Shown one piece after another: positions 25,840 through 34,735 of a DNA stretch of 64,000 nucleotides. A program made the position numbers and the translations under genes. Below the pieces are notes generated by a model, which searched no databases, was not told the origin of the DNA, and saw nothing but the letters and a program-made list of their open reading frames with translations. The DNA is from JAGTRP01 sp035255045 (GTDB taxonomy: Bacteria > Pseudomonadota > Gammaproteobacteria > Burkholderiales > Rhodocyclaceae). Location of the stretch: contig DATFAA010000007.1 in assembly GCA_035255045.1 (NCBI GenBank), positions 69,897-133,896 on the forward strand, read 5' to 3'. Within the stretch, counting starts at the first letter, position 1. Each line of letters starts with the position of its first letter.

Positions 25840-26828
25840 TGGCCCTCTACCGCCGCCTCCTGCCCCTGGCCGCCCTCCTCGCCTTCGGCGTCGTCGCCCT
25901 CGGGGCCTGGGTGCGCCTCTCGGATGCGGGCCTGGGCTGCCCGGACTGGCCCGGCTGCTACGGCCAATGGATGGGGGTGCCGGAGCACGCCGCCGATGTC
26001 GGCAAGGCCTGGAAGGAAATGGTGCACCGCTATTTCGCCGGCACCCTGGGGCTGCTCATCTTCGCCCTCTGCCTGCTGTCGTGGCGGCAGCGACCCCGCC
26101 TCTCTCCGGTCCTGCCCACCACCCTGGCGGGCATCGTGGTCTGCCAGGCCCTCCTCGGCATGTGGACCGTCACCCTCCTCCTCAAGCCCCTGGTGGTGAG
26201 CGCCCACCTCCTGGGCGGGATGACCACCCTCGCCCTGCTGGTCTGGCTCAATCTGCGGGAAGTTCCGGCGAGGGGGGTGACGGCCCCCGGCGGGCTCAGG
26301 ACGGCGGGTCTCCTGGCCCTGGCCCTGGTCGCCCTGCAGATCGCCCTGGGGGGCTGGGTGAGCAGCAACTACGCCGCCCTGGCCTGCCCGGATTTCCCCG
26401 CCTGCCAGGGGCAGTGGCTGCCGGCCATGGACTTCGGCCACGCCTTCACCCTGCATCGGGAACTGGGCCAGACCGCCAGCGGCACGCCCCTGGCCCTGGA
26501 CGCGCTCACCGCCATCCACTGGAGCCATCGCCTGGGCGCCGTGCTGGTGGCGGCGGTGGTCGGGGGCCTGGGCGCCGCCCTGCTCCGCCAGCCCGGCTGG
26601 CGCCATTGGGGAACCCTGGTGCTGGGACTGGTCGCCCTGCAATTCGGCCTGGGAGTCGCCAACGTCCTGCTGGCCCTGCCGCTGCCCGTGGCCGTGGCCC
26701 ACAATGCCGGCGCCGCCCTGCTGCTGAGCGGAGTGCTGGCGGTAAATTTCAGGCTGTGGAAGGCCACCCCCGCCTACGGGAAGGCGGGAATCGTCGGGTC
26801 GACGCCCTTGCACTCGGCCTCGGGGTGA
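25836..26828 (+). CDS. ctaA: Heme A synthase
   Basis: Oxidises the heme O methyl group to give heme A. The 330-residue membrane protein shows the internal duplication of the family. Each half has a cysteine pair (GCPDWPGCYGQW and ACPDFPACQGQW) and conserved heme histidines (MVHRYFAGTLG, VSAHLLGG, IHWSHRLGA, AVAHNAGAA). The last 15 or so residues (GIVGSTPLHSASG) look unlike the family. They are encoded within a 55-base overlap with the convergent DUF1269 gene, so the original stop may have been lost. Confidence 0.94.
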   Translation: MMALYRRLLPLAALLAFGVVALGAWVRLSDAGLGCPDWPGCYGQWMGVPEHAADVGKAWKEMVHRYFAGTLGLLIFALCLLSWRQRPRLSPVLPTTLAGIVVCQALLGMWTVTLLLKPLVVSAHLLGGMTTLALLVWLNLREVPARGVTAPGGLRTAGLLALALVALQIALGGWVSSNYAALACPDFPACQGQWLPAMDFGHAFTLHRELGQTASGTPLALDALTAIHWSHRLGAVLVAAVVGGLGAALLRQPGWRHWGTLVLGLVALQFGLGVANVLLALPLPVAVAHNAGAALLLSGVLAVNFRLWKATPAYGKAGIVGSTPLHSASG

Positions 26829-27283
26829 TGCTCCTTGACCAGCTCTTCGATCTTGTGGACCTTGTCCTTGGGGACATCGACCATGACGAGCAGCTGGCCT
26901 TTCTCGATGGCTTCCTCATATTCCTTGAGGCGCCGGTTGCCGACGCTGGCGCCGATCATGCTGGACCACCAGGCCCCGAGGCCGGCCCCCGCCAGGGAAG
27001 CCGCCAGGACGGCGCCGCCGCCCAGCACCAGGCCGCCCACCGGCAGGGCCAGGGCCACCAGCCCGGCCAGGGCACCGGTGGCGCCGCCCACCGCCACCCC
27101 TTGCTCGAGGGCGGGCAGGAAGTCGGTCTTCTGCATGAAGCTCGCTTCCGGCAACTCCTCCAGGGGCGTGCCACGGCGGGCGAGGACATGGATATGCCGC
27201 TCGTCGACCCGGGCCAAGAGCAGATCGTCCACGATCTTCTTGGTTATCTCCAGATCGGGCACCAGAAAGTACATCCTTCGCAT
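26774..27283 (-). CDS. DUF1269-like membrane protein
   Basis: A 169-residue protein. A short N-terminal alpha/beta segment (MRRMYFLVPDLEITKKIVDDL) precedes a Gly/Ala-rich, glycine-zipper-like hydrophobic region at about residues 60-110 (AVGGATGALAGLVALALPVG). A soluble C-terminal part follows (GQLLVMVDVPKDKVHKIEEL) with HHPEAE. The layout fits DUF1269-type proteins of unknown function, sometimes linked to stress. Its 3' end overlaps ctaA by 55 bases. Confidence 0.75.
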   Translation of the reverse strand: MRRMYFLVPDLEITKKIVDDLLLARVDERHIHVLARRGTPLEELPEASFMQKTDFLPALEQGVAVGGATGALAGLVALALPVGGLVLGGGAVLAASLAGAGLGAWWSSMIGASVGNRRLKEYEEAIEKGQLLVMVDVPKDKVHKIEELVKEHHPEAECKGVDPTIPAFP

Positions 27284-27517
27284 CGTCTGTCTCCGCTAGA
27301 ACGGCGCTTCAACCCCAATAAGATCGCCCGGTTCCCATTAAATTCCAGCCCTGTCCGATAGGGGAAACCCGCCTCCCAAAATACGGGGATGGCGAATGGA
27401 ACTCGTCCGGCGGACGATTCTCAAATTCCGTGCAACTCAATTCCCTGTCCGGGCAGACCGAACTGCCAAGGGAGGATGGGGCGGACGGGGTGTCACAAGC
27501 TCATTTGATGGCGCCCT

Positions 27518-28003
27518 ATGGTGGAATGTGTACGAGCCGGCGACCCGGCGCACTTCAGCGTTACCGCCCGGCCGAACTTCGTGGCCGGTTGCGCCGGCCT
27601 GCGGGTCGCAATGGTCATCCTGCTGCCCTGGTGGGGAGGCATCGGTGCCGTCTTCGTCAAGCTGGGCGCCTGGCCGGTGACCCTCTTCATGCTCCTTCCC
27701 CTTCTCGGCCTGGCCTGGGCCTTCCACCAGGTGGAAAGGCACGCCGGCGATTTCGAGCGACTTACCCTGGACGAGAATCGACTGATTCTCGACAGCCATA
27801 CGCCGGACGAAGACCGGCATCTGGAATTCAACAGCCAATGGGTCCAGGTGGCCCTGCAGCCGGCTTCCGTCGGCGGCGGCAGCGTCCTGACCCTGCGTTC
27901 CCACGGCAAGGAGGTGGCCTTCGGCCGCCTCCTCTCGGATGAGGAGCGGGCCGCCATCGGTCACGAACTGAGGCTGCGGCTGGCCCACATCAAACACTAT
28001 TAG
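27518..28003 (+). CDS. DUF2244-family membrane protein
   Basis: A 161-residue protein with two hydrophobic segments (about residues 25-65) followed by a soluble domain with the family-typical RHAGDFERLTLDENRLIL and a SQWVQVALQP stretch. Members are often encoded beside cytochrome oxidase genes (recalled). Here it is the first gene of the second caa3 locus, 15 bases before coxB, so a role in that oxidase is plausible. The start at 27518 is the most upstream ATG consistent with the domain; about 230 bases without a recognisable gene precede it. Confidence 0.82.
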   Translation: MVECVRAGDPAHFSVTARPNFVAGCAGLRVAMVILLPWWGGIGAVFVKLGAWPVTLFMLLPLLGLAWAFHQVERHAGDFERLTLDENRLILDSHTPDEDRHLEFNSQWVQVALQPASVGGGSVLTLRSHGKEVAFGRLLSDEERAAIGHELRLRLAHIKHY

Positions 28004-28018
28004 CCAGGAGAAAAGGCA

Positions 28019-29155
28019 ATGAGGCTAAGAAAACCGAGAACAATCCGCCCCCCAAGCCTTCTGGCCATAGTCCTGCTCCTTCCCCTCGCCGCCCTGGCGG
28101 ACTTCCAGTTCCCCCTCAATCTCCAGAAGCCGGTGACCATCGTCGGCCGGGAGATCTACGATCTCAACACGGTCATCAACTGGATCTGCGCCGGCATCTT
28201 CGTGGTGGTCTTCATCCCCATGTTCTACGCCCTGTGGCACCACAGGAAATCCCTCGGCCACCAGCCCCACCACTTCCACGAGAACTCCAAGCTGGAAACC
28301 CTGTGGACCATCGTGCCCTTCCTGGTGCTGATCGGCATCGCCATCCCGACCACGGCGGTGGTGGTGGACATGAAGGACACCAGCAAGCCGGACATGACGG
28401 TGAAGGTCACCGGCCGGCAGTGGAAGTGGGAGTACGAATATCTCGGCCAGGAGGTGAAGTACATCAGCACCCTGGCCACTTCCCGGGACCAGGTGAACAA
28501 CAAGGCCCCCAAGTCGGAGCACTACCTGCTGGAAGTCGACAAGCCCCTGGTGGTACCCACCGGCCAGAAGGTGCGCCTGGTGTTCACCTCGGCCGACGTC
28601 ATCCACGCCTGGTGGGTGCCGGCCCTGGGCGTCAAGCAGGACGCCATTCCCGGCTTCCTCCGGGACGCCTGGATCAAGGTGGACGAGCCCGGCACCTACC
28701 GCGGCCAGTGCGCCGAGCTGTGCGGGGTGGACCACGGTTACATGCCCATCGTGGTGGAGGCCGTGCCCCCCGCCAAGTTCGCCGCCTGGATGGACCAGCA
28801 GAAGACCCAGCTGGCCGAAGCCAAAGCGGCCGCCAGCAAGGAATACGCCCTGGCCGAACTGGTGGCCATGGGCGAGAAGGTCTACAAGACCAATTGCGTT
28901 TCCTGCCACCAGGCCAACGGCCAGGGCCTGCCGCCGGCCTTCCCGCCCCTGGACAATTCCAAGGTGGTCACCGGCGCCATCGAAGGGCACCTGTCGACGG
29001 TCTTCCATGGCCGCCCGGGGACGGCCATGCAGGCCTTCGGGCCCCAGCTCTCCGATCTGGACATCGCCGCCGTCGTCACCTACGAGCGCAATTCCTGGCA
29101 CAACAAGACCGGCAACGCGGTCCAGCCCCGCGAAGTCGCCGCCCTACGCAAATAA
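28019..29155 (+). CDS. coxB: caa3-type cytochrome c oxidase subunit II, locus 2
   Basis: A 378-residue CuA subunit with signal peptide (ending LAALADFQF), two membrane helices, a cupredoxin domain with CAELCGVDHGYM (C231, C235, H239, M242) and a C-terminal cytochrome c domain with CVSCH (C293, C296, H297). It has the same architecture as coxB of locus 1 but is clearly diverged, so this is an old duplication or separate acquisition rather than a recent copy. It is followed 10 bases later by coxA of locus 2. This locus has no assembly genes of its own. Confidence 0.94.
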   Translation: MRLRKPRTIRPPSLLAIVLLLPLAALADFQFPLNLQKPVTIVGREIYDLNTVINWICAGIFVVVFIPMFYALWHHRKSLGHQPHHFHENSKLETLWTIVPFLVLIGIAIPTTAVVVDMKDTSKPDMTVKVTGRQWKWEYEYLGQEVKYISTLATSRDQVNNKAPKSEHYLLEVDKPLVVPTGQKVRLVFTSADVIHAWWVPALGVKQDAIPGFLRDAWIKVDEPGTYRGQCAELCGVDHGYMPIVVEAVPPAKFAAWMDQQKTQLAEAKAAASKEYALAELVAMGEKVYKTNCVSCHQANGQGLPPAFPPLDNSKVVTGAIEGHLSTVFHGRPGTAMQAFGPQLSDLDIAAVVTYERNSWHNKTGNAVQPREVAALRK

Positions 29156-29165
29156 AGGAAAGAGC

Positions 29166-30737
29166 ATGGAAGCCGTCCTGCACGACAGCCACCACGAGGA
29201 CCACCCCACGGGCCTGATGCGCTGGTTCACCACCACCAACCACAAGGACATCGGCTCCCTCTACCTGTGGTTCTCCCTGCTCATGTTCTTCTTCGCCGGC
29301 ACCCTGGCCATGCTCATCCGGGCCGAGTTGTTCCAGCCCGGCATCCAGATCGTGCAGCCCCAGATCTTCAACCAGCTCACTTCCATGCACGGTCTGATCA
29401 TGATCTTCGGGGCCATCATGCCGGCCCTGGTGGGCTTCGCGAACTGGCAGATACCCCTCATGATCGGCGCCCCGGACATGGCCTTCCCGCGCATGAACAA
29501 CTGGAGCTTCTGGCTCCTGCCGGTGGCGGCCATCCTGCTGTCCACCTCCTTCTTCGTCCCCGGGGGCGCCATGGCCGGCGGCTGGACCATGTACCCGCCC
29601 CTCTACATCCAGGGCGGCATTTCCTACGACATGACCATCCTGGCCGTCCATATCATGGGCCTGTCGTCCATCATGGGGGCCATCAACATCATCGTCACGG
29701 TGCTGAACCTGCGGGCGCCGGGCATGACCCTGATGAAGATGCCCCTGTTCGTGTGGACCTGGCTCATCACCGCCTTCCTGCTGGTGGCGGTGATGCCGGT
29801 ACTGGCCAGCGTCGTCACCATGCTGCTGACCGACCGCCATTTCGGCACCCACTTCTTCAATGCCGCCGGCGGCGGCGACCCGATCATGTACCAGCACATC
29901 TTCTGGACCTTCGGCCACCCGGAGGTGTACATCATGATCCTGCCGGCCTTCGGCATCATTTCCACCATCATCCCGACCTTCGCCCGCAAGAAGCTCTTCG
30001 GCTACACCTCCATGGTCTATGCGGTGGCGGCCATCGCCGGGCTGTCCTTCATGGTCTGGGCCCACCACATGTTCACCACCGGCATGCCGGTGGCCGGGCA
30101 GCTTTACTTCATGTACGCCACCATGCTCATCTCGGTGCCCACCGGGGTGAAGGTGTTCAACTGGGTGGCGACCCTGTGGAAGGGGTCCATCAGCTTCGAG
30201 ACCCCCATGCTCTTCGCCCTGGCCTTCGTCTGCCTGTTCACCATCGGCGGCTTCTCGGGCCTGGTGGTCTCCATCGTGCCCGTTGATATCCAGCTCCAGG
30301 ACACCTACTACGTGGTGGCCCACTTCCACTACGTGCTGTTCTCGGGATCGGCCATGGCCATCATGGGGGGCATCTACTACTGGCTGCCCAAGTGGACCGG
30401 CCACATGTACGACGAGACCCTGGGCCGCATCCATTTCTGGCTCACCGCCATCGCCTTCAACGTCACCTTCTTCCCCATGCATTTCCTGGGACTGGCCGGG
30501 ATGCCCCGGCGCATCCCGGACTACGCCCTGCAGTTCGCCGACTTCAACCGGCTGGTGAGCCTGGGCTCCTTCGTGTTGGGGGCGAGCCAGCTCATCTTCC
30601 TGTACGTGGTGGTGAAGTGCATCCGCGGCGGCGCCAAGGCCGGCGACCGCCCCTGGGAAGGGGCCGAAACCCTGGAATGGAGCCTGTCCTCGCCGCCGCC
30701 CTACCACTCCTTCACCGTCGCTCCCGAGGTGAAGTGA
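29166..30737 (+). CDS. coxA: Cytochrome c oxidase subunit I, locus 2
   Basis: Catalytic A-family subunit of 523 residues. It has a complete set of proton-channel residues: GAPDMAFPRMNN (D-channel), GHPEVY (active-site Glu and Tyr) and SVPTGVKVFNW with K329 as the K-channel lysine. CuB histidines (WAHHMFTTGM) and heme ligands (VVAHFHYVLF) are present. One oddity: the position before the Asp near the heme a3 ligand is Gln (Q378-D379) where many homologues have His. The start MEAVLHDSHH at 29166 follows AAAGGAAAGAGC. It is preferred over the longer open frame, which overlaps coxB in a shadow frame. Confidence 0.95.
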   Translation: MEAVLHDSHHEDHPTGLMRWFTTTNHKDIGSLYLWFSLLMFFFAGTLAMLIRAELFQPGIQIVQPQIFNQLTSMHGLIMIFGAIMPALVGFANWQIPLMIGAPDMAFPRMNNWSFWLLPVAAILLSTSFFVPGGAMAGGWTMYPPLYIQGGISYDMTILAVHIMGLSSIMGAINIIVTVLNLRAPGMTLMKMPLFVWTWLITAFLLVAVMPVLASVVTMLLTDRHFGTHFFNAAGGGDPIMYQHIFWTFGHPEVYIMILPAFGIISTIIPTFARKKLFGYTSMVYAVAAIAGLSFMVWAHHMFTTGMPVAGQLYFMYATMLISVPTGVKVFNWVATLWKGSISFETPMLFALAFVCLFTIGGFSGLVVSIVPVDIQLQDTYYVVAHFHYVLFSGSAMAIMGGIYYWLPKWTGHMYDETLGRIHFWLTAIAFNVTFFPMHFLGLAGMPRRIPDYALQFADFNRLVSLGSFVLGASQLIFLYVVVKCIRGGAKAGDRPWEGAETLEWSLSSPPPYHSFTVAPEVK

Positions 30738-30759
30738 ACCCCACGGGGGAATAATCGCC

Positions 30760-31590
30760 ATGGCCGATCACGCCCAAACCTACTACGTCCCGCCCCCCTC
30801 CCACTGGCCCCTGGTGGGCTCCCTGGGCATCCTCACCCTGGCCAGCGGCTTCATCCTGCTGCTCGCCAAGGTGGCGGCCGGCCCCTACGTCATGGGCGTG
30901 GGGGCCCTGATCCTCATCTACATGCTGGTCGGCTGGTTCGGCAGCGTCATCCGGGAAGACCGGGCCGGGAAGCTGGAGGGCCAGGTGGACACCTCCTACC
31001 GCTGGGGGATGATGTGGTTCATCTTTTCCGAAGTCATGTTCTTCGGCGGCTTCTTCGGCGCCCTCTTCTACGCCCGCGTCTTCACCGTACCCGACCTCGG
31101 GGCGGACGAGCTGCTATGGCCCGGCTTCGTCGCCCAATGGCCCACCGCCGGCCCGGGGCTGAAGGAGCAGTTCACTCCGATGCACGCCTGGGGCATCCCG
31201 GCGCTGAATACCCTCATCCTGCTGACCTCGGGCGCCACGGTGACCTGGGCCCACTGGGGCCTCAAGCGGGGCCGGCGGGACCAGGCCAAGCTCGGGCTCA
31301 TCCTCACCGTCGCCCTCGGCTTCACCTTCCTCTGCCTGCAGGCCTATGAATACCTGGAGGCCGCCTTCACCCTCAAGACCGGCATCTACGGCGCCACCTT
31401 CTACATGCTCACCGGTTTCCACGGTCTGCATGTGACCCTGGGGGCCATCATGCTGACCGTGATCACCTTCCGGGTCTTCGCCGGCCACTTCACCCCGGAG
31501 AGCCACTTCGGCTTCGAAGCGGTCTCCTGGTACTGGCACTTCGTGGATGTGGTCTGGCTGGTGCTCTTCGTCTTCGTCTACTGGCTCTGA
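30760..31590 (+). CDS. coxC: Cytochrome c oxidase subunit III, locus 2
   Basis: A 276-residue membrane protein, homologous to coxC of locus 1, with RWGMMWFIFSEVMFFGGFFGA, ALNTLILLTSGATVTWAHW, LTGFHGLHVTLGA and the terminal WYWHFVDVVWLVLFVFVYW. It lies 22 bases after coxA with GGGGGAATAATCGCC before the ATG. No ctaG is inserted before it here, unlike locus 1. It ends the second caa3 operon. Confidence 0.94.
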   Translation: MADHAQTYYVPPPSHWPLVGSLGILTLASGFILLLAKVAAGPYVMGVGALILIYMLVGWFGSVIREDRAGKLEGQVDTSYRWGMMWFIFSEVMFFGGFFGALFYARVFTVPDLGADELLWPGFVAQWPTAGPGLKEQFTPMHAWGIPALNTLILLTSGATVTWAHWGLKRGRRDQAKLGLILTVALGFTFLCLQAYEYLEAAFTLKTGIYGATFYMLTGFHGLHVTLGAIMLTVITFRVFAGHFTPESHFGFEAVSWYWHFVDVVWLVLFVFVYWL

Positions 31591-31602
31591 CCCCAGTCCG
31601 CC

Positions 31603-32022
31603 TCAGCGCTGGTCCGACTGCTGCCCGCCGTGGAAGCGGTCGAAGGTCTTCTGCTGGGCGGGGTTGAGCGTGCCGTAGAAGGTCTTCATGCCCCCGACCA
31701 TCTGGGTCATGTATTCCTCCTGGCGCTTGGTCGCGTCCAGGCTGGCCTGGGCCCGCTCCGGCGCGCTCAGGGTGGCCCAGTCGGCCCGCTTGCCGCTTTG
31801 CCCCGCCGGCTGCTGATGCAGGGACTGGACATATTTCTGCCAGGCGCCTTCCTGCTGGGGAGTCAGGTTGAGGGCGTCATGGAGGCGCTTCTCGTGCTGC
31901 GGCGAAGTGTCTACCTGAAACGCGTTCATGCCGCAGTCGTTGGCGGCCGCCACGGCGGCGGCGGGCAGGGCCAGGGCGGCGGCCAACAGCAGGACCGGGG
32001 TCGAAGGAAATCCATTTTTCAC
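31603..32022 (-). CDS. Spy/CpxP-like LTXXQ periplasmic protein
   Basis: A 139-residue protein with a cleavable signal peptide (hydrophobic LLLAAALALPAAAVAAAN) and a helical mature part containing NLTPQQEGAW, a match to the LTxxQ motif of the Spy/CpxP family, and a second related segment TLNPAQQKTF. Family members are ATP-independent periplasmic chaperones or envelope-stress sensors. It is convergent with coxC of locus 2, 12 bases from its stop. No cpxAR-like genes are nearby. Confidence 0.78.
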   Translation of the reverse strand: MKNGFPSTPVLLLAAALALPAAAVAAANDCGMNAFQVDTSPQHEKRLHDALNLTPQQEGAWQKYVQSLHQQPAGQSGKRADWATLSAPERAQASLDATKRQEEYMTQMVGGMKTFYGTLNPAQQKTFDRFHGGQQSDQR

Positions 32023-32141
32023 GGTGCGCTCCTCTCAACTTGGCAGAAGAAATTCCGGCTCCGGGCGGAGCCGGTCCTTCTTTGACGGCCGGGGAGCGAC
32101 CGAAGTTTTTGCCGCCGTCGGGAGCCCGGCGGGGTGGCAAC

Positions 32142-33497
32142 CTATCCGGCCCGGCCGGCCAGGGCGCTGAGGAGCTTGCCGTGGATGCCGCCGAAGCCGC
32201 CGTTGCTCATGACCAGGACCTGGTCGCCGGGCTGGGCAGCGGCGACGATGCGTCGCACCAGGGCATCCAGGTCCTCCTCCACCGTGGCCTTGGCACCCAG
32301 GGGCGCCAGGGCCTCCGCGGCATCCCAGCCCAGATTGGCGGCGTAGCAGAAGACGGCGTCGGCATCGGCCAGGCTGGCCGGCAACTGGCTCTTCATCACG
32401 CCGAGCTTCATGGTGTTGGAGCGGGGCTCCAGCACCGCCAGGATGCGTGCGGCCCCGACCTTGCGCCGCAGCCCGGCCAGGGTGGTGGCGATGGCGGTGG
32501 GGTGGTGGGCGAAATCGTCGTACACCGTAACTCCCCGCTCGGTGCCCCGCACCTCGAGCCGGCGCTTGACGCTCTCGAAGCGGGACAGGGCGTCCACGCC
32601 CTTGTCCAGCGGCACGCCCACATGACGGGCGGCCAGGATGGCAGCGCAGGCATTGGCCCGGTTGTGATCGCCGGTGAGCTGCCAGGTGGTGCGGGCGATC
32701 TCGCCCTGAGGGCCGTGCAGCACCAGGGCGCCGCTGGCGTCGTCACCGCTCACGGCATAGCCGCCGGCGCCGTTGAACCACTCCACCGGCGTCCAGCAAC
32801 CTCGGGCCAGGACCCGCTTCAGACTTTCCTCGGCGGCATTGGCGACGATCAGGCCGGACGCCGGCACGGTCCGCACCAGGTGGTGGAATTGGGTCTCGAT
32901 GGCCGCCAGATCGGCGAATATGTCAGCATGATCGAATTCGAGGTTGTTCAGGACAGCCGTCCGTGGCCGGTAATGGACGAACTTGGAGCGCTTGTCGCAG
33001 AACGCCGTGTCGTACTCGTCGGCCTCGATGACGAAGAAGGGCGTGCCGCCCAGGCGGGCGGAGACCCCGAAGTTCATCGGCACGCCGCCGATCAGGAAGC
33101 CCGGGTCCATGCCCGCATCCTCCAGTATCCAGGCCAGCATGGAACTGGTAGTGGTCTTGCCGTGGGTGCCGGCGACCGCCAGCACCCAGCGCCCCTGGAG
33201 GACGTTCTCGGCCAGCCACTGGGGACCGGAAACATAGGGCAACCCTTGGTCGAGAACCGCCTCTAACAGGGGGTTGCCCCGGGAGATGGCGTTGCCGACG
33301 ACGAAGACGTCGGGCTTGAGGTCGATCTGGCCGGCGTCGTAGCCCTCGATGAGGTCGACGCCCGCCGCCCGCAGCTGGTCGCTCATGGGCGGATAGACGT
33401 TGGCGTCGCAACCGGTGACGCGATGGCCGGCGGCCCGCGCCAGTTGCGCGATGCCGCCCATGAAAGTGCCGCAGATGCCGAGAATGTGAACGTGCAT
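32142..33497 (-). CDS. mpl: UDP-N-acetylmuramate:L-Ala-gamma-D-Glu-meso-DAP ligase
   Basis: Reattaches recycled murein tripeptide to UDP-MurNAc in peptidoglycan recycling. The 451-residue Mur ligase has the N-terminal MHVHILGICGTFMGGIAQLARAxGH, the ATP loop AGTHGKTTTSSM, EADEYDTAF and the C-terminal domain with DDFAHHPTAI. These features separate it from MurC, which has a different N-terminal spacing. The start is the ATG complementary to 33495-33497; the frame stays open upstream but without family similarity. It stands alone, divergent from the next gene. Confidence 0.94.
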   Translation of the reverse strand: MHVHILGICGTFMGGIAQLARAAGHRVTGCDANVYPPMSDQLRAAGVDLIEGYDAGQIDLKPDVFVVGNAISRGNPLLEAVLDQGLPYVSGPQWLAENVLQGRWVLAVAGTHGKTTTSSMLAWILEDAGMDPGFLIGGVPMNFGVSARLGGTPFFVIEADEYDTAFCDKRSKFVHYRPRTAVLNNLEFDHADIFADLAAIETQFHHLVRTVPASGLIVANAAEESLKRVLARGCWTPVEWFNGAGGYAVSGDDASGALVLHGPQGEIARTTWQLTGDHNRANACAAILAARHVGVPLDKGVDALSRFESVKRRLEVRGTERGVTVYDDFAHHPTAIATTLAGLRRKVGAARILAVLEPRSNTMKLGVMKSQLPASLADADAVFCYAANLGWDAAEALAPLGAKATVEEDLDALVRRIVAAAQPGDQVLVMSNGGFGGIHGKLLSALAGRAG

Positions 33498-33551
33498 GAA
33501 ACGAAGACCCGTTAGAATGGGGAAGATTTTACTCCGACGCCGCAAGAAACC

Positions 33552-34154
33552 ATGCCCCGCCACGACCGGGCGCGACTCGCAGCCAATGCGCGCGCCAGCA
33601 TCGCCAGCGCCGCCGCCCGCCTGATGGCCGAGGACGGCATCACCGATTTCCACCTTGCCAAGCGCAAGGCCGCCCGCCAACTCGGCCTGCCGGATCACTC
33701 CGCCTTTCCCGACAATGCCGAGGTCGAAGCCGAGCTGCGCGCCTACCGGGCCATCTACCAGGACGAGGAGCATGCGGAACTCCTCCACAGCCTGCGCCAG
33801 ACCGCCTTGGACCTGATGGAGCTTCTGGCCGACTTCCGGCCCTACCTGACCGGCTCCGTCCTGGACGGCACCGCCGGCGAGCACTCGAACATCGACATCC
33901 TGCTCTTTGCCGACAGCGCCAAGGAAGTCGAGATATTCCTCCTCAACCGAGGCATCGACTTCGACCACGTGGAGCCCAGGAACGAGCGCGCCGAGGCAGT
34001 CCTGGTGGTGCAGACCGAGGATGCCGACGCCAATCTCATCATCTTCCCGCCCCAGCTGGAGCGTACCGCCTTCAAGTACCGGGACGGCCGCACCCGGGAA
34101 CGGGCCCGCATCGAAGCGGTTGCCGCCCTGCTGGAGCAGGAAGCGGCGGAATGA
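33552..34154 (+). CDS. Nucleotidyltransferase-like protein of unknown function
   Basis: A 200-residue protein. The N-terminal third is helical and basic. The central part LTGSVLDGTAGEHSNIDILL resembles a minimal nucleotidyltransferase fold (GS followed by D-x-D-like acidic residues, here NIDILLF), followed by NLIIFPPQLERTAFKY. I recall uncharacterised betaproteobacterial proteins of this type. It overlaps the TlpA-like gene by 4 bases, so the two are co-translated. Activity and substrate are unknown, and the catalytic acidic pair is not fully canonical. Confidence 0.68.
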   Translation: MPRHDRARLAANARASIASAAARLMAEDGITDFHLAKRKAARQLGLPDHSAFPDNAEVEAELRAYRAIYQDEEHAELLHSLRQTALDLMELLADFRPYLTGSVLDGTAGEHSNIDILLFADSAKEVEIFLLNRGIDFDHVEPRNERAEAVLVVQTEDADANLIIFPPQLERTAFKYRDGRTRERARIEAVAALLEQEAAE

Positions 34155-34690
34155 GCCGGCGCTGGGCCATCATCGGCGCCGGCGCCCTCCTGGCCCTGGC
34201 CGCCTTTGCTGCCGGCCTCCTGCTGTCCCGCCCCGAGCGCTCCCCCATAGCGCCTTCCCCGTTGCCGCGCCAGGCCGCCGTGGAGCGCCTGTTCGGCGCC
34301 CCGCTCATGGACCCCGCCGGGCAGCAGACCACCCTGGCCCACTGGCAAGGCAAACCGCTGCTGGTCAATTTCTGGGCTACCTGGTGCCCGCCCTGCCTTA
34401 CCGAGATGCCGGTCTTCTCGCGCCTTCAGGAGAAGCACAAAGGCGTGCAATTCATCGGCATCGCTATCGATACTGCGCCGAACGTGCAGGCTTTCAGCGC
34501 CTCCCACAACTATTCCTACCCCTTGCTCGTCGGCACCGAGCAGGTCATGTCCCTGATGGGCGAGCTCGGCAACGACCGCAACGGCCTGCCCTTCACCCTG
34601 GCCATCGACGCCGGCGGCCAGGTCCGCCACGTCAGGCTGGGCGGCCTGTCCGAGGCCGAAGCAGAGGAAATCATCTCCAGCCTAAAGTAA
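34151..34690 (+). CDS. TlpA-family thiol:disulfide oxidoreductase
   Basis: A 179-residue protein with an N-terminal membrane anchor (about residues 6-26) and a periplasmic thioredoxin-like domain. The active site is NFWATWCPPCLTEMP (CPPC), with the usual cis-proline region at NGLPFTLAIDAGG. TlpA/ResA-type proteins reduce apo-cytochrome c or CuA cysteines, which would fit the many c-type cytochromes and CuA subunits in this window, though it is not in their operons. It starts inside the end of the upstream gene. Confidence 0.87.
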   Translation: MSRRWAIIGAGALLALAAFAAGLLLSRPERSPIAPSPLPRQAAVERLFGAPLMDPAGQQTTLAHWQGKPLLVNFWATWCPPCLTEMPVFSRLQEKHKGVQFIGIAIDTAPNVQAFSASHNYSYPLLVGTEQVMSLMGELGNDRNGLPFTLAIDAGGQVRHVRLGGLSEAEAEEIISSLK

Positions 34691-34735
34691 TACCAGGCTA
34701 GACAACTTGCATCGAATTACGGCAAACTTGCCGGG

